From Belnapia sp. F-4-1 (lineage in GTDB: Bacteria; Pseudomonadota; Alphaproteobacteria; Acetobacterales; Acetobacteraceae), in the NCBI RefSeq assembly GCF_000802185.1, contig NZ_KN676113.1, positions 5,327,053 through 5,391,052 of the forward strand: a DNA stretch of 64,000 nucleotides, read 5' to 3'. The notes beneath the pieces are model-generated. The model was given only the letters and a program-made list of their open reading frames with translations. It was not told the origin of the DNA and made no database searches. Shown here one piece after another: positions 39,376-49,640 of this stretch (its first letter is position 1; each line of letters starts with the position of its first letter). The position numbers were made by a program, and so were the translations under genes.

Positions 39376-39753
39376 CTACTTCGTCACCTTCTTCTTGCCG
39401 GCGATGGCCACGGCCTTGCCCTTGCGCGTGCGGGCATTGGTGTGGGTGCGCTGGCCACGGACCGGCAGGCCCCGGCGATGACGCAGGCCACGGTAGCAGG
39501 CCATGTCCATGAGCCGCTTGATGTTCATCGCGACTTCACGGCGGAGGTCGCCCTCCACGCGGTACTCACGGTCGATCAGCTCGCGGATGCGGAGGATTTC
39601 CTCGTCCGTCAGCTGGTTCACCCGACGGTCCTCGGGGATGCTGAGCTTCCCGCAGATCTCGGCCGCGTTCTTCGGGCCGATGCCATAGATGTAGCGCAGC
39701 GAGATCTGCACACGCTTGTTCGTGGGGATGTTCACTCCGGCGATGCGCGCCAC
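39376..39753 (-). CDS. rpsM: 30S ribosomal protein S13
   Basis: 125 residues from a GTG start (39753) with AGGAG eight bases upstream. Begins [20 protein letters not shown] and carries the conserved [20 protein letters not shown] loop; the Lys-rich tail reaches the P-site tRNA. It is the first gene of its transcription unit: a near-consensus promoter lies about 150 nt upstream, overlapping the end of adk. rpmJ is not found between secY/adk and rpsM. Confidence 0.98.
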   Translation of the reverse strand: MARIAGVNIPTNKRVQISLRYIYGIGPKNAAEICGKLSIPEDRRVNQLTDEEILRIRELIDREYRVEGDLRREVAMNIKRLMDMACYRGLRHRRGLPVRGQRTHTNARTRKGKAVAIAGKKKVTK

Positions 39754-39904
39754 TGCTCAGCTCCTGGAGCCTGTCGCTCCTGCTCCCGCCAGATGGGGAA
39801 CCCCCGTCCGACGATATGATCAACCCAAAATGCCAACGGCGAAACGCAGCCGGGAGTACCCTGGACCCAGGCCCAGGGGCTGCCTCTGACCGCGAGAGGC
39901 GCGG

Positions 39905-39932
39905 ACTATACCGAGAGCCCCCTCGCCGTCAA
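39905..39932 (-). promoter_or_regulatory. Near-consensus sigma70 promoter for rpsM-rpsK-rpoA-rplQ
   Basis: In the minus-strand sense: TTGACG (39932-39927), 16-nt spacer, TATAGT (39910-39905). The -35 box overlaps the adk stop codon (39931-39929). The start point should fall near 39898 in a GC-rich discriminator. The leader of about 145 nt begins with the hairpin GCCTCT/AGAGGC (39900-39882), which could carry autoregulation. Confidence 0.8.
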
Positions 39933-40582
39933 CCCTTCTCCCCGAGGATCGCCTCGATCTGCCGGGCGACCTCGCTCATCTCCGCCATGCCGTCCACAAC
40001 CCGCAGCACGCCTTGAGCAGCGTAATAGGGCAACAGGGGCGCCGTCTGGCGGTGATAGGCCTCGAGCCGGGCCGCGACCAGCTCAGCCTTGTCGTCGGCC
40101 CGCCGGGTGAACTCCGTGCTGCCGCAGACATCGCAGACGCCGGCCTTGGCTACCGGCTTGAACTGGTCGTGGTAGCCCTCGCCGCACTTGGCGCAGGTGA
40201 AGCGGCCGGAGATGCGGTCCACCAGGGCCACGTCGTCGACCTGGAGCTCGATGACGTGGTGGAGAGGCATGGCCTTCTCCTTCAGCATCAAATCGAGCGC
40301 CTCCGCTTGCGGGACGGTGCGGGGGAAGCCGTCCAGGATGAAGCCCTGGGCGACATCCGGCTGAGCGACCCGGCCAGCCAGCATGGCGATGATGATGGCA
40401 TCCGGGACCAGCTCGCCCCGCTCCATGATCGCCTTGGCCTGCAGGCCGACCTCGCTGCCCGAGCGCACCTCGGCGCGCAGCATGTCGCCCGTCGAGATCT
40501 GCTTCAGCCCGTGGCGGTCCTCCAGGCGCTTGGCCTGGGTTCCCTTCCCTGCCCCGGGCGGGCCCAGCAGGATCAAATTCAT
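39929..40582 (-). CDS. adk: Adenylate kinase (zinc-LID type)
   Basis: 217 residues; ATG 40582. The P-loop is GPPGAGKGT (7-15), followed by [10 protein letters not shown] and [10 protein letters not shown]. The LID carries four cysteines, Cys130-X2-Cys133 and Cys150-X2-Cys153, which form the structural zinc site seen in Gram-positive and many alphaproteobacterial enzymes and absent from E. coli Adk. It converts AMP plus ATP to two ADP. It follows secY by 23 nt, as in the spc operon of many bacteria. A promoter for the next genes overlaps its 3' end. Confidence 0.97.
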   Translation of the reverse strand: MNLILLGPPGAGKGTQAKRLEDRHGLKQISTGDMLRAEVRSGSEVGLQAKAIMERGELVPDAIIIAMLAGRVAQPDVAQGFILDGFPRTVPQAEALDLMLKEKAMPLHHVIELQVDDVALVDRISGRFTCAKCGEGYHDQFKPVAKAGVCDVCGSTEFTRRADDKAELVAARLEAYHRQTAPLLPYYAAQGVLRVVDGMAEMSEVARQIEAILGEKG

Positions 40583-40605
40583 GGCGTGTCCCCCCTCCCC
40601 TTGCC

Positions 40606-41964
40606 TCAACGCGGCCGCGGTGCGCCGCGGCCACCCAGACGGGCCTTGCGGATCAGGCCTTCATACTGGTGCGCGAAGAGATGGGACTGCACCTGGGCCA
40701 CCGTGTCCATCGTCACCGACACGATGATCAGCAACGAGGTGCCGCCGAAGTAGAAAGGCACGCCGTAATGGCTGATCAGCAACTCGGGCAGAATGCAGAC
40801 CAGGCAGAGATAGAGGGCACCGACGGCAGTCAGGCGCGTCAGCACCCGGTCGAAATAGTCGGCCGTGTGCTGGCCAGGCCGGATGCCCGGCACGAAGCCG
40901 CCATACTTCTTCAGGTTGTCCGCCGTCTCCACCGGGTTGAAGACTACAGCCGTATAGAAGAAGGCGAAGAAGATGATGAGGGCTACGTAGAGCGCCATGT
41001 AGAGCGGCTGCCCGTGGGCCAGCGCCCCGCTGATGGTGCTGAGCCAGCCATCGGAAGCCGGGTCAGCCGCGAATCCGGCGATGGTCGCGGGCAGCAACAG
41101 CAAGGAGGACGCGAAGATCGGCGGGATGACGCCGGCGGTATTCAGCTTCAGCGGCAGGTGGGTGTTCTCGCCGCCGAACATGCGGTTGCCGACCTGGCGC
41201 TTCGGGTACTGCACTGGAATGCGGCGCTGGGCCCGCTCGACGAAGACCACGAGCGCGATCACCGCGAGCGCGATGGCGATAAAGACGATGATGAAGATGG
41301 TCGAGAGGGCGCCGGTACGGCCAAGCTCCAGCAGCGAGACCAGTGCATGAGGCAGGTTCGCCACGATGCCGGCGAAGATGATGAGCGAGATGCCGTTGCC
41401 GACGCCGCGCGCGGTGATCTGCTCGCCCAGCCACATCAGGAACATCGTCCCGCCGACCAGGGTGATGACGCAGGAGACCCGGAAGAACGCGCCTGGATCG
41501 CCCACCGCCGGCCCGAAATTGCCGCGCATGCTCTCAAGCCCGACGGCGATGCCATAGGCTTGGAAGATGGCGATCAGAACGGTGAGGTAGCGGGTGTACT
41601 GGTTGATCTTCTTCCGACCCGACTCGCCTTCCTTCTTCAGGGTCTCGAGCGAGGGGATGGCAGCCGTCATCAGCTGGATGATGATGCTCGCCGAGATGTA
41701 GGGCATGATGTTGAGGGCGAAGACCGTCATGCGCCCCAGGGCGCCGCCCGTGAACATGTCGAACATGCCGAGGATCCCGCCACCATGCTGGCGCAGGATC
41801 TCGCCCATCACGCCGGCATCGACGCCGGGGACCGGCACATAGGTGCCGAGGCGATAGACCAGAAGCGCGCCCAAGGTGAACCAGAGGCGCCGCTTCAACT
41901 CGGTCGCCTTCGACAGCACCCCGAGATTGAGATTGGCCGCAAGCTGCTCCGCTGCGGAGGCCAT
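40606..41964 (-). CDS. secY: Protein translocase subunit SecY
   Basis: 452 residues with ten membrane helices. Landmarks are [20 protein letters not shown] (TM1), [20 protein letters not shown]-like TM2, the cytoplasmic loop [20 protein letters not shown] before TM7, and [20 protein letters not shown] with the invariant Arg that couples to SecA and ribosomes. SecY is the channel of the Sec translocon in the inner membrane. It lies downstream of rplO across a 117-nt gap containing a hairpin, and upstream of adk. Confidence 0.98.
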   Translation of the reverse strand: MASAAEQLAANLNLGVLSKATELKRRLWFTLGALLVYRLGTYVPVPGVDAGVMGEILRQHGGGILGMFDMFTGGALGRMTVFALNIMPYISASIIIQLMTAAIPSLETLKKEGESGRKKINQYTRYLTVLIAIFQAYGIAVGLESMRGNFGPAVGDPGAFFRVSCVITLVGGTMFLMWLGEQITARGVGNGISLIIFAGIVANLPHALVSLLELGRTGALSTIFIIVFIAIALAVIALVVFVERAQRRIPVQYPKRQVGNRMFGGENTHLPLKLNTAGVIPPIFASSLLLLPATIAGFAADPASDGWLSTISGALAHGQPLYMALYVALIIFFAFFYTAVVFNPVETADNLKKYGGFVPGIRPGQHTADYFDRVLTRLTAVGALYLCLVCILPELLISHYGVPFYFGGTSLLIIVSVTMDTVAQVQSHLFAHQYEGLIRKARLGGRGAPRPR

Positions 41965-42059
41965 GGATCCTAAACCCTCCTCACGACAGCGGCGCCAACA
42001 ACCGAGGGGAAGCCCCCCGGCCGTGGCGCCGCAGCCACGAACCTGTACTTAGGTAGCGA

Positions 42060-42076
42060 GCGGCCCGGCGGGCCGC
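42060..42076 (-). other. Hairpin between rplO and secY
   Basis: GCGGCCC/GGGCCGC, a perfect 7-bp stem with a 3-nt loop, located 5 nt after the rplO stop in the 117-nt rplO-secY gap, the longest gap in the spc block. No T-run follows, so processing, attenuation or mRNA stabilisation are more likely than full termination. Confidence 0.5.
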
Positions 42077-42081
42077 AAGCG

Positions 42082-42582
42082 TCACGCCTCCGCGGGGGCC
42101 TCTTCGGTAGCGGCGGGCGGGTTCAGCAGGGTGATCGTGCCACCCGCCGCCTGCACCGCCGCGACCGCGCTGGCCGAGGCGCCGGAGACGGTGATGGTCA
42201 CCGCCCGGCTCAGCGTGCCATGGCCGAGCAGCCGCACGCCGGCGAGCTTCGCCCCGGTGCGGACGATGCCGGCCGCGCGCAGCGCCGCCTCATCGATCGG
42301 CTGGTCGCCCGGCAGCTTGCCCTCGGCGATCGCCTGCTCGAGGCGGCCGAGATTGAGCGGGGCATACTCCTTGCGGAAGATGTTGACGAAGCCCCGCTTC
42401 GGCAGGCGCCGGTAGATCGGCAGCTGGCCGCCCTCGAAGCCGTTCAGCGACACGCCCTCGCGCGCCTTCTGGCCCTTCACGCCCTTGCCGGAGGTCTTGC
42501 CCTTGCCGGAGCCGATGCCGCGGCCAAGCCGCTTCGACTTGTAGCGCGCGCCGTCATTGTCGCGCAGCTCGTTCAGTTTCAT
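42082..42582 (-). CDS. rplO: 50S ribosomal protein L15
   Basis: 166 residues. The Gly/Lys-rich N-terminus ([40 protein letters not shown]) that threads into 23S rRNA is typical, followed by the globular domain ending in an Ala/Glu-rich tail ([11 protein letters not shown]). It lies 16 nt after rpmD. A perfect hairpin follows its stop. Confidence 0.98.
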   Translation of the reverse strand: MKLNELRDNDGARYKSKRLGRGIGSGKGKTSGKGVKGQKAREGVSLNGFEGGQLPIYRRLPKRGFVNIFRKEYAPLNLGRLEQAIAEGKLPGDQPIDEAALRAAGIVRTGAKLAGVRLLGHGTLSRAVTITVSGASASAVAAVQAAGGTITLLNPPAATEEAPAEA

Positions 42583-42598
42583 GGGTCTTGCTCCCCGC

Positions 42599-42787
42599 TC
42601 AGCCTTCCACCTTGATGAGGTGGGCCACCTTGCGGATCATGCCGCGAACCGCCGGAGTGTCCTCCAGCTCCCGCGAACGGTGCATCTTGTTGAGGCCGAG
42701 GCCGATCAGCGTCTCGCGCTGGCCCGGCTTGCGCCCGATCGGCGACCCGGTCTGGGTCACCTTCACGGTCTTCTTGGTCTCAGACAT
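42599..42787 (-). CDS. rpmD: 50S ribosomal protein L30
   Basis: 62 residues. The start is ATG 42787; the longer in-frame extension is antisense-like GC coding and overlaps rpsE more. Core [20 protein letters not shown] and [20 protein letters not shown] is the L30 signature, at the normal bacterial length of about 60. The start lies 8 nt inside the end of rpsE, which suggests translational coupling. Confidence 0.97.
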   Translation of the reverse strand: MSETKKTVKVTQTGSPIGRKPGQRETLIGLGLNKMHRSRELEDTPAVRGMIRKVAHLIKVEG

Positions 42788-43430
42788 TCGGAGCCTCCGC
42801 GGCCGAGGTCTCGGCCGGGGCCTGGTCCTTGCGCGGCCCGAGCAGGTCCGAAACCTTCTTGCCGCGCCGGGAGGCGACGGCACGCGGGCTCGTGCTGCGG
42901 GTCAGGGCCGAGAAGGTGGCCTTGATCATGTTGTGCGGATTGGTCGAGCCGAGGCACTTGGCCACGACATCGCCCATGCCCAGCGTCTCGAAGATCGCGC
43001 GCATCGGGCCGCCGGCGATGATGCCGGTACCGGCGGGCGCCGCCCGCAGGATCACCCGGCCAGCGCCGAACTCGCCGATGACGTCGTGGTGCAGGGTCCG
43101 GCCTTCGCGCATCGGCACGCGGATCATGGTCCGCTTCGCCTGCTCGGTCGCCTTGCGGATCGCCTCCGGTACCTCGCGGGCCTTGCCGGCACCCCAGCCG
43201 ACGCGGCCCTTCTGGTCGCCCACCACGACCAGCGCAGCGAAGCTGAACCGGCGGCCACCCTTCACCACCTTGGCGACGCGGTTGATGGTGACGAGCTTGT
43301 CCTTCAGCTCATCGCCATCCTGGCGCTCCTGGCGGTTCTCGTTCTCGCGGCCACGGCCACGGCCACGACGGCGATCGCCGCCCTCGCCGCCATGCTCGCC
43401 GCCGCTACCGCTATGAGGGGTACGTGCCAT
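42780..43430 (-). CDS. rpsE: 30S ribosomal protein S5 with extended Gly/Arg-rich N-terminus
   Basis: 216 residues, about 50 longer than E. coli S5. Residues 1-40 are a Gly/Arg/Asp-rich low-complexity extension ([20 protein letters not shown]). The core is normal: [40 protein letters not shown] and [17 protein letters not shown]5 lies at the mRNA entry and affects decoding accuracy. It starts 11 nt after rplR, and its stop overlaps rpmD by 8 nt. Confidence 0.98.
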   Translation of the reverse strand: MARTPHSGSGGEHGGEGGDRRRGRGRGRENENRQERQDGDELKDKLVTINRVAKVVKGGRRFSFAALVVVGDQKGRVGWGAGKAREVPEAIRKATEQAKRTMIRVPMREGRTLHHDVIGEFGAGRVILRAAPAGTGIIAGGPMRAIFETLGMGDVVAKCLGSTNPHNMIKATFSALTRSTSPRAVASRRGKKVSDLLGPRKDQAPAETSAAEAPNV

Positions 43431-43441
43431 CTATGCGATCC

Positions 43442-43804
43442 TCAGAACGACAGCCCGCCCTCGCGGGCGGCGTCGGCCAGGGCCTTGACCCGGCCATGAT
43501 ACAGGTAAGGCCCGCGGTCGAAGACGACCTTGTCGACCCCGGCGGCACGAGCACGCTCGGCCACCAGCTTCCCGACCTGGGTCGCGGCGTCCTTGTCGGC
43601 GCCAGTCTTCAGCGACTCGCGCATCGGCTTCTCGATGGAAGACGCAGCAGCGAGGGTGCGGCCCTGGGCGTCGTCGATCACCTGGGCATAGATGTGCTTG
43701 CCCGAGCGGAAGACGGAAAGCCGTGGACGGCCGCCGCTCTTGAGCTTCAGCTGGTAGCGCAGCCGGGAACGCCGGCGCGTCTGCAATGCGAGCTTGTCGG
43801 CCAT
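43442..43804 (-). CDS. rplR: 50S ribosomal protein L18
   Basis: 120 residues. [20 protein letters not shown] and [20 protein letters not shown], plus the C-terminal EGGLSF, identify L18, which binds 5S rRNA with L5 and L25. Its ATG shares one base with the rplF stop (TAATG). Confidence 0.98.
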   Translation of the reverse strand: MADKLALQTRRRSRLRYQLKLKSGGRPRLSVFRSGKHIYAQVIDDAQGRTLAAASSIEKPMRESLKTGADKDAATQVGKLVAERARAAGVDKVVFDRGPYLYHGRVKALADAAREGGLSF

Positions 43805-44337
43805 TACTTCTTCTTACCCTCCTTCCGGAGGATCTGCTCATCGGTGTAGCGCACGCCCTTGCCCTTGTAAGGCTCAGGACCACGCCAAGCGCGGATCTCA
43901 GCGGCAACCTGACCGACCTGACGCTTGTCCGCGCCTTCGACCTTCACGGCCGTCGGGCGTTCGCAGGTGATCTTGATGCCCTCGGGGATCGGGTAGCGGA
44001 CCTCATGGCTGTAGCCGAGGTTCAGTACCAGATCCTTGCCTTGCACCGCGGCGCGGTAGCCGGTGCCGTTGATCTCCATCGACTTGGTGAAGCCGGTGGA
44101 GACGCCTGTCACCATGCTGTTGATCAGGCTGCGGGTGGTGCCCCACATGGTGCGGCTGCGGCGATCGTCCCGGCGCGGCTTCACCGCCACCTGGTTGTCC
44201 GCGATCTCCACATCCACTTCATCCGTCAGGTCGAGCTTCAGCTCGCCATTCCGGCCCTTGGCCACCACGGTCCGGCCCTGCAACGCCACCTGGACGCCGC
44301 TCGGGACCGGGACGGGATATTTGCCGACGCGCGACAT
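43804..44337 (-). CDS. rplF: 50S ribosomal protein L6
   Basis: 177 residues, the standard length. [20 protein letters not shown] and the tandem-fold signature [20 protein letters not shown], then the conserved C-terminal [21 protein letters not shown]6 sits near the GTPase-associated centre contacted by EF-Tu and EF-G. The stop is coupled to rplR by a 1-nt overlap. Confidence 0.98.
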   Translation of the reverse strand: MSRVGKYPVPVPSGVQVALQGRTVVAKGRNGELKLDLTDEVDVEIADNQVAVKPRRDDRRSRTMWGTTRSLINSMVTGVSTGFTKSMEINGTGYRAAVQGKDLVLNLGYSHEVRYPIPEGIKITCERPTAVKVEGADKRQVGQVAAEIRAWRGPEPYKGKGVRYTDEQILRKEGKKK

Positions 44338-44351
44338 GCTGTATCCCTCCC

Positions 44352-44750
44352 TTAGAACACGCGGCAGAGGACTTCACCGCCAACATTGGCGGTGCGGGCC
44401 TCGGTATCGCTCATCACGCCACGGGGCGTGGAGAGGATGGAGATGCCGAGCCCGTTGTAGAACTTCGGCAGTTCCTTGATCTTCGAATAAACGCGCCGGC
44501 CAGGCTTGGAGACGCGGGTGATCTCCTTGATGGCGGGCTCGCCTTCGGAATACTTCAGCTCGATCTCGATGCGGCTGACGCCAGGGCGCTCCTGCTCCAC
44601 CCGCCAGGCGCGGATGTAGCCTTCACGCTTCAGCACCTCGAGCACATCGGTCCGCAGCCGGCTGGCCGGGGCGACGCAGCGCGTCTGCCGGGCCCGCTGG
44701 GCGTTGCGGATACGGGTGAGCAGATCCCCGAGCGGATCGGACAGAGACAT
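44352..44750 (-). CDS. rpsH: 30S ribosomal protein S8
   Basis: 132 residues. [20 protein letters not shown] at the start and the diagnostic C-terminal [21 protein letters not shown]8 binds 16S helix 21 and in E. coli represses the spc operon at the rplE region; a matching site was not identified here. It lies 12 nt after rpsN and 14 nt before rplF. Confidence 0.98.
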   Translation of the reverse strand: MSLSDPLGDLLTRIRNAQRARQTRCVAPASRLRTDVLEVLKREGYIRAWRVEQERPGVSRIEIELKYSEGEPAIKEITRVSKPGRRVYSKIKELPKFYNGLGISILSTPRGVMSDTEARTANVGGEVLCRVF

Positions 44751-44762
44751 ATCCCCGCTCCC

Positions 44763-45068
44763 TTACCAGCTTGCCTTGGTCACGCCGGGCAACTGGCCGG
44801 TATTGGCGAGCTCCCGCAGCATGTTCCGGCTGAGCTTGAACTTGCGATAATTGCCGCGCGGGCGGCCGGTCAGCTCGCAGCGCAGGCGCACGCGCACCTT
44901 GGCGCCGTTGCGCGGCAGTTGGGCGAGCTTCAGGGTCGCATCGAACCGGTCCTCGACCGGCAGGGTGCGATCCATGACGATACCCTTCAGCGCCGCGCGC
45001 TTGGCAGCATGCGTCGACGAGAGCTTCGCCCGACGCTTGTTCTTCTCGACTGCCGAAGTCTTGGCCAT
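44763..45068 (-). CDS. rpsN: 30S ribosomal protein S14, zinc-free form
   Basis: 101 residues, the long zinc-independent type: the CxxC zinc knuckles of the short form are absent. Core [20 protein letters not shown] and [20 protein letters not shown], ending LPGVTKASW, is diagnostic. It assembles into the 30S head. It is separated from rplE by 50 nt. Confidence 0.98.
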   Translation of the reverse strand: MAKTSAVEKNKRRAKLSSTHAAKRAALKGIVMDRTLPVEDRFDATLKLAQLPRNGAKVRVRLRCELTGRPRGNYRKFKLSRNMLRELANTGQLPGVTKASW

Positions 45069-45118
45069 ACGGTTCTATCCTCCGGAACCTGCCCGGCTCG
45101 CCGGGCGGTTTTCCAAGA

Positions 45119-45802
45119 TCAGTTCTGGAAGGGAAGCTGGAACGCCTTGAGCAGCGCCTTCGCTTCCTTGTCGGTCTTCGCCGTGGTGACGAACTGGATG
45201 TCCATGCCCCGGACCGTGTCCACGCGATCGTAGTTGATCTCGGGGAAAACGATCTGCTCCTTCAGGCCCATGGCGAAATTACCACGGCCGTCGAAGCCCT
45301 TGGTGCCCGGAAGGCCACGGAAATCCCGAACGCGCGGCAGAGCGATGGTGACGAGCCGGTCGAGGAACTCGTACATCCGCGCCTTGCGCAGCGTCACCTT
45401 GCAACCGATCTGCTGGCCTTCGCGGATCTTGAAGCCGGCGATCGCCTTCTTCGCCTTGGTCCGCACCGGCCGCTGGCCGGCGATGGCCGTCAGGTCAGCC
45501 ACCGCGGCATCGAGCTTCTTGCCATCGGCCGCGGCTTCGCCGACGCCCATGTTGATGACGATCTTCTCGAGCTTCGGCACTTCCATCGGGTTCTTGTAGC
45601 CGAACTCGTCGACCAAGCGCTGCCGGACGACCTCGGCATAGAAGGTCGCAAGGCGCGTGCGCTCGGCCGGAGAAGCGGCGGACTTGCCTGGCTTCGCGGC
45701 GACGGTCGTCACGGTGCGGCTGCCTTCCTCGCGGTTGGCCTCCGGCTTCTTGGCGTTGGCCGGGGCGCCCTTCTTGGCGCCGCCCTTCTTCGAATCGCTC
45801 AT
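45119..45802 (-). CDS. rplE: 50S ribosomal protein L5 with N-terminal extension
   Basis: 227 residues against about 180 for typical L5. Residues 1 to about 48 are a Lys/Ala/Pro-rich extension ([20 protein letters not shown]). The L5 core begins near residue 50 and is normal: [40 protein letters not shown] and [20 protein letters not shown], ending [13 protein letters not shown]5 binds 5S rRNA and contacts P-site tRNA. The ATG overlaps the rplX stop by 4 nt, which fixes the start at 45802 and supports translation of the extension. Confidence 0.97.
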   Translation of the reverse strand: MSDSKKGGAKKGAPANAKKPEANREEGSRTVTTVAAKPGKSAASPAERTRLATFYAEVVRQRLVDEFGYKNPMEVPKLEKIVINMGVGEAAADGKKLDAAVADLTAIAGQRPVRTKAKKAIAGFKIREGQQIGCKVTLRKARMYEFLDRLVTIALPRVRDFRGLPGTKGFDGRGNFAMGLKEQIVFPEINYDRVDTVRGMDIQFVTTAKTDKEAKALLKAFQLPFQN

Positions 45803-46119
45803 GCGTCAAGCACCTCGCCCGAAGGCCTCGCCACCCGCACCTTCTTCCCGTCCTCCAGCACGCGAAACCCGACGCGGGCCGGCTTGCCGGACTTAGGGTC
45901 GAGGAGCGCCAGGTTGGAGAGATGGATCGGCGCCTCCTTCTCCTGGATGCCGCCAGGCTGGTTCATGCCCTGCGGCTTCTGGTGGCGCTTCACCACGTTC
46001 ACGCCCTGAACCAGGGCGCGCTTCTCGGTCGGCATCACGGCGATGACCTCGCCGCGCTTGCCCTTGTCGCGCCCGGTCAGCACCTGGACCCGGTCACCCT
46101 TCTTGATCTTCGCCGCCAT
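45799..46119 (-). CDS. rplX: 50S ribosomal protein L24
   Basis: 106 residues. KOW motif at the N-terminus ([20 protein letters not shown]), then [20 protein letters not shown] and [21 protein letters not shown]24 is an assembly initiator near the tunnel exit. It starts 2 nt after the rplN stop and overlaps rplE by ATGA. Confidence 0.98.
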   Translation of the reverse strand: MAAKIKKGDRVQVLTGRDKGKRGEVIAVMPTEKRALVQGVNVVKRHQKPQGMNQPGGIQEKEAPIHLSNLALLDPKSGKPARVGFRVLEDGKKVRVARPSGEVLDA

Positions 46120-46121
46120 GG

Positions 46122-46490
46122 TCAGAGGACCTCCGGCGCCAGAGAGATGATCTTCATGTACTTCCGCGCCCGCAGCTCGCGCACGACCGGGCCGAAGATG
46201 CGGGTGCCGATCGGCTCGCCCTGCTTGTTGATGAGCACCGCAGCGTTATTGTCGAAACGGATTGCAGTGCCATCGATGCGCCGCACCGGATAAGCGGTAC
46301 GGACGATGACGGCGCGGTGCACCTCACCCTTCTTCACCTTGGCGCGCGGAATGGCTTCCTTGACCGAGACGACGATAACGTCACCGACCGAGGCCGTCTT
46401 CCGCTTCGAGCCGCCGAGCACCTTGATGCACTGGACGCGACGCGCACCGGAGTTGTCGGCGACGTCGAGGTTGGCTTCAACGCCGATCAT
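46122..46490 (-). CDS. rplN: 50S ribosomal protein L14
   Basis: 122 residues, the universal length. [20 protein letters not shown], then [20 protein letters not shown] and [21 protein letters not shown]14 contributes to intersubunit bridges. The start overlaps the rpsQ stop by 4 nt. Confidence 0.99.
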   Translation of the reverse strand: MIGVEANLDVADNSGARRVQCIKVLGGSKRKTASVGDVIVVSVKEAIPRAKVKKGEVHRAVIVRTAYPVRRIDGTAIRFDNNAAVLINKQGEPIGTRIFGPVVRELRARKYMKIISLAPEVL

Positions 46491-46759
46491 GCCGACACCG
46501 CCTCGGTCGTGGCCGCCAACGGGTTACCGTTGCGGAGCACCACCATCCAGGCCTTCCGCTTGGACAGCGGCGGGCATTCTTCGATCTGCACGAGGTCGCC
46601 TTCCTTACAGAGATTGGCCTCGTCATGAGCGGCGTACTTCTTCGAACGCCGGATGAACTTCTTGTAGAGCGGATGCATCACGCGACGCTCGACAAGGACG
46701 GTGACCGTCTTGTCCATCTTGTCGCTGACCACCCGGCCCGTGAGGACGCGCTTCGGCAT
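46487..46759 (-). CDS. rpsQ: 30S ribosomal protein S17
   Basis: 90 residues. [40 protein letters not shown] and [20 protein letters not shown] give the OB-fold S17 pattern. It binds the 5' domain of 16S rRNA. It lies 16 nt after rpmC and is coupled to rplN by ATGA. Confidence 0.98.
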   Translation of the reverse strand: MPKRVLTGRVVSDKMDKTVTVLVERRVMHPLYKKFIRRSKKYAAHDEANLCKEGDLVQIEECPPLSKRKAWMVVLRNGNPLAATTEAVSA

Positions 46760-46775
46760 AGCCGCCGGTCTCCCC

Positions 46776-46991
46776 TTAAGCCTTGGGTTGAGAAGCTGCC
46801 GAGCGGCGACGCTCGGACAGGACGAATTTGATGCGGGCGATGTCGCGCCGCACCAACTTGATGCGGCCGGTCGCCTCGAGCTGCCCGGTCGCCCGCTGAA
46901 AGCGCAGGTTGAACTGCTCCTTCCGCAGGTCGAGGAGCTGAGTGCTCAGCTCGTCCGGGGTCTTGGCGCGGATATCCGCGATCTTGGTCAT
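46776..46991 (-). CDS. rpmC: 50S ribosomal protein L29
   Basis: 71 residues. [20 protein letters not shown] and [20 protein letters not shown], then the helical [21 protein letters not shown]29 is a two-helix protein at the tunnel exit, near trigger factor and SRP docking. It begins 4 nt after rplP. Confidence 0.98.
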   Translation of the reverse strand: MTKIADIRAKTPDELSTQLLDLRKEQFNLRFQRATGQLEATGRIKLVRRDIARIKFVLSERRRSAASQPKA

Positions 46992-46995
46992 GGTC

Positions 46996-47418
46996 TTACG
47001 CCTCCGCCGCGCCGAGGCGCGACACGATCTTGGTCCGGATCGGCAGCTTCGCCGCGCCGAGGGTCAGCGCCTCGCGCGCCGTCTCGATGGACACGCCGTC
47101 GATCTCGAACATCATGCGGCCCGGCTTGATGCGGGCCACCCAGTACTCCGGCGCGCCCTTGCCGGAGCCCATGCGGACTTCGGCAGGCTTGGTCGAAACC
47201 GGCACATCCGGGAAGATGCGGATCCAGACCCGGCCCTGGCGCTTCATCGCGCGGGTGATGGCGCGACGGGCGGCCTCGATCTGCCGGGCGGTGACCCGCT
47301 CCGGCTCCAGCGCCTTCAGGCCGAACCCGCCGAAGCTCAGCGAGAATCCACCCTTGGCGAGACCCTTGATGCGGCCCTTGTGGGCCTTGCGGAACTTGGT
47401 GCGCTTGGGCTGCAGCAT
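46996..47418 (-). CDS. rplP: 50S ribosomal protein L16
   Basis: 140 residues. [40 protein letters not shown] and [20 protein letters not shown] identify L16, which helps position tRNA at the A site. It follows rpsC after 13 nt. Confidence 0.98.
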   Translation of the reverse strand: MLQPKRTKFRKAHKGRIKGLAKGGFSLSFGGFGLKALEPERVTARQIEAARRAITRAMKRQGRVWIRIFPDVPVSTKPAEVRMGSGKGAPEYWVARIKPGRMMFEIDGVSIETAREALTLGAAKLPIRTKIVSRLGAAEA

Positions 47419-47431
47419 CTCACATCATCCC

Positions 47432-48109
47432 TCAGCGCTGCGGCGCCTGCTCGGCGGCGCGCTTGTCCTGCGCCATCGGGTCATGAGCCAGGATCTCACC
47501 CTTGAAGATCCAGACCTTCACGCCGCAGGTACCATAGGTGGTCTTGGCGGTGGCGGTGCCGAAGTCGAGATCAGCGCGCAGCGTATGCAGCGGCACGCGG
47601 CCCTCGCGGTACCATTCCATTCGGGCGATCTCGGCGCCGCCGAGGCGACCGGAGCAGTTGATCCGGATTCCGCCGGCACCGAGGCGCATGGCCGACTGCA
47701 CCGCACGCTTCATGGCACGACGGAAGGCGACGCGGCGCTCGAGCTGTTGCGCAATGCTCTCGGCGACCAGCGTCGCGTCGATCTCGGGCTTGCGGATTTC
47801 GACGATGTTCAGCGCAACCTCGGCCCCGGCGAGGCGAGCCAAGTCCTTGCGCAGCACCTCGATATCGGCGCCCTTCTTGCCGATGACGACGCCCGGACGA
47901 GCCGCATGGATCGTGACGCGCGGCTTCTTCGCCGGACGCTCGATCACCACGCGGCTGACGCCGGCGCCCTTGAGGCGCGTGCGCAGCGTGTCGCGCAGCT
48001 TCAGGTCCTCATGCAGCAGCCGGGAGTAGTCGGCGTCGGCGAACCAGCGGCTGTCCCAGGTACGGTTGATGCCGAGCCGGAAGCCGATCGGATTGACTTT
48101 ATGACCCAT
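47432..48109 (-). CDS. rpsC: 30S ribosomal protein S3
   Basis: 225 residues; ATG 48109 ([20 protein letters not shown]) lies 1 nt after the rplV stop. The KH domain contains [20 protein letters not shown], and the C-terminal domain has [20 protein letters not shown] and [21 protein letters not shown]3 forms part of the mRNA entry tunnel with helicase-like function. A short charged tail ([11 protein letters not shown]) ends it. Confidence 0.98.
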   Translation of the reverse strand: MGHKVNPIGFRLGINRTWDSRWFADADYSRLLHEDLKLRDTLRTRLKGAGVSRVVIERPAKKPRVTIHAARPGVVIGKKGADIEVLRKDLARLAGAEVALNIVEIRKPEIDATLVAESIAQQLERRVAFRRAMKRAVQSAMRLGAGGIRINCSGRLGGAEIARMEWYREGRVPLHTLRADLDFGTATAKTTYGTCGVKVWIFKGEILAHDPMAQDKRAAEQAPQR

Positions 48110-48110
48110 G

Positions 48111-48512
48111 TTACGCGGCCTCCTGCTGGGCCGGTGCCGCGGCCGGCTGTTCGGCGACCACAATCTTCAGATGGCTGAACCACTTCTCGACGCGGGCCGC
48201 GCGGCCACGGCCGCGGGCGGAGAAGCGCTTCATCACCTGCGAGCGGCCGACCTCGGCACGGGACACCACGAGCTGGTCGACATCCAGCTGGTGGTTGTTC
48301 TCGGCATTGGCGATCGCGCTCTCTAGCGTCTTCTTTACGGTCTGGGCGATGCGGCGCTTGCTGAAAGCGAGCGTCGCAATAGCATCCTGCGCGCGCCGAC
48401 CGCGAATCAGGCCGGCGACCAGGTTGAGCTTGCGCGGGCTGACGCGGATATTCCGCAGAATGGCCTGCGCTTCGGTCTCGGGGAGACCGCGTTCGTGCTT
48501 CGGCTTGCTCAT
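48111..48512 (-). CDS. rplV: 50S ribosomal protein L22
   Basis: 133 residues. [20 protein letters not shown] and [20 protein letters not shown], then the beta-hairpin region [20 protein letters not shown] that reaches into the exit tunnel and is the usual site of macrolide-resistance changes; no insertion or deletion is evident. An Ala/Gln-rich tail ([10 protein letters not shown]) is added. Confidence 0.98.
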   Translation of the reverse strand: MSKPKHERGLPETEAQAILRNIRVSPRKLNLVAGLIRGRRAQDAIATLAFSKRRIAQTVKKTLESAIANAENNHQLDVDQLVVSRAEVGRSQVMKRFSARGRGRAARVEKWFSHLKIVVAEQPAAAPAQQEAA

Positions 48513-48516
48513 CGGA

Positions 48517-48795
48517 TCAGCCCCGCTTCGCCTTCTTGTCGGACGAATGCCCGGTGAAGGTGCGCGTCGGCGAGAACTCGCCGAATTTGTGTCCCACCAT
48601 GTTCTCCGAGACCTGCACCGGGATGAACTTCTTCCCGTTGTAGACGCCGAAGGTCAGGCCGACGAACTGCGGCAGGATCGTGCTGCGGCGCGACCAGATC
48701 TTGATGATCTCGTTGCGCGTCGAAGCCCGTGCGGCCTCCGCCTTGTTGAGCAGGAAGCCGTCCACGAACGGCCCCTTCCATACGCTGCGCGGCAT
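48517..48795 (-). CDS. rpsS: 30S ribosomal protein S19
   Basis: 92 residues, standard. [40 protein letters not shown] and [21 protein letters not shown]19 forms the head with S13. It lies 5 nt after rplB and 4 nt before rplV. Confidence 0.99.
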   Translation of the reverse strand: MPRSVWKGPFVDGFLLNKAEAARASTRNEIIKIWSRRSTILPQFVGLTFGVYNGKKFIPVQVSENMVGHKFGEFSPTRTFTGHSSDKKAKRG

Positions 48796-48800
48796 CGCCC

Positions 48801-49637
48801 TCAGCCCTTCGTCGCGGTGCGGCGGCGGACAATGAGCCGGTCCGTCCGCTTGTTGTTACGCGTCTTCGCGCCCTTGGTCGGCTTGCCCCAGGGAGTAACC
48901 GGATGACGGCCACCGCTGGTGCGGCCCTCGCCACCACCATGCGGGTGGTCGACCGGGTTCATCACCACGCCGCGGTTATGCGGACGGCGGCCCAGCCAGC
49001 GGGAGCGACCGGCCTTGCCGATCTGCTGGTTGGAGTTGTCCGGGTTGGACACCGCACCCACCGTCGCCATGCACTCGGCCCGGACGGTGCGGAGCTCGCC
49101 CGACATCAGCTTGATCTGCGCATAGCCGGCATCCTTGCCGACCAGCTGCACATAAGTGCCGGCCGAACGCGCGATCTTGCCACCGGCGCCTGGCTTCAGC
49201 TCGACATTGTGCACGATGGTGCCGACGGGGATGGAGCCGAGCGGCATCGCGTTGCCCGGCTTGATGTCGGCCCGCTCGGCGGCGACGACTTGGTCGCCGG
49301 CCTTCAGGCGCTGCGGCGCCAGGATGTAGGCGAGCTCGCCATCCTGGTACTTCACCAGCGCGATGAAGGCGGTACGGTTCGGGTCATACTCCAGCCGCTC
49401 GACGGTCGCGGGCACGCCAAGCTTCGTCCGCCGCTTGAAGTCGACGATACGATAGCTCTGCTTGTGCCCGCCGCCCCGGAACCGAACGGTGGTGCGGCCG
49501 TGGTTGTTGCGGCCGCCGGAATGCGACTTGCCCTCGGTCAGCTGCTTGAGCGGCTTGCCCTTCCACAGCTCATCCCGCTTGATCAGGATGGTGCCGCGGA
49601 GGCTCGGCGTGATCGGATTGAAATTCTTGAGCGCCAT
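48801..49637 (-). CDS. rplB: 50S ribosomal protein L2
   Basis: 278 residues. Starts [20 protein letters not shown] and contains [20 protein letters not shown] and the invariant [18 protein letters not shown] with the histidine close to the peptidyl-transferase centre. It ends [19 protein letters not shown]2 is essential for subunit association. It begins 3 nt after rplW. Confidence 0.99.
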   Translation of the reverse strand: MALKNFNPITPSLRGTILIKRDELWKGKPLKQLTEGKSHSGGRNNHGRTTVRFRGGGHKQSYRIVDFKRRTKLGVPATVERLEYDPNRTAFIALVKYQDGELAYILAPQRLKAGDQVVAAERADIKPGNAMPLGSIPVGTIVHNVELKPGAGGKIARSAGTYVQLVGKDAGYAQIKLMSGELRTVRAECMATVGAVSNPDNSNQQIGKAGRSRWLGRRPHNRGVVMNPVDHPHGGGEGRTSGGRHPVTPWGKPTKGAKTRNNKRTDRLIVRRRTATKG

Positions 49638-49640
49638 GGC

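Noticed and set aside
39754-39904. TTGGCA ... TATCGT as an rpsM promoter
   Set aside because: Spacer of only 14 nt; the TTGACG-N16-TATAGT site at 39905-39932 is far better.
42788-42883. Longer L30 start at 42883
   Set aside because: It adds 32 Arg/Pro-rich residues not found in L30 and lies fully inside rpsE; ATG 42787 gives the normal 62-residue protein.
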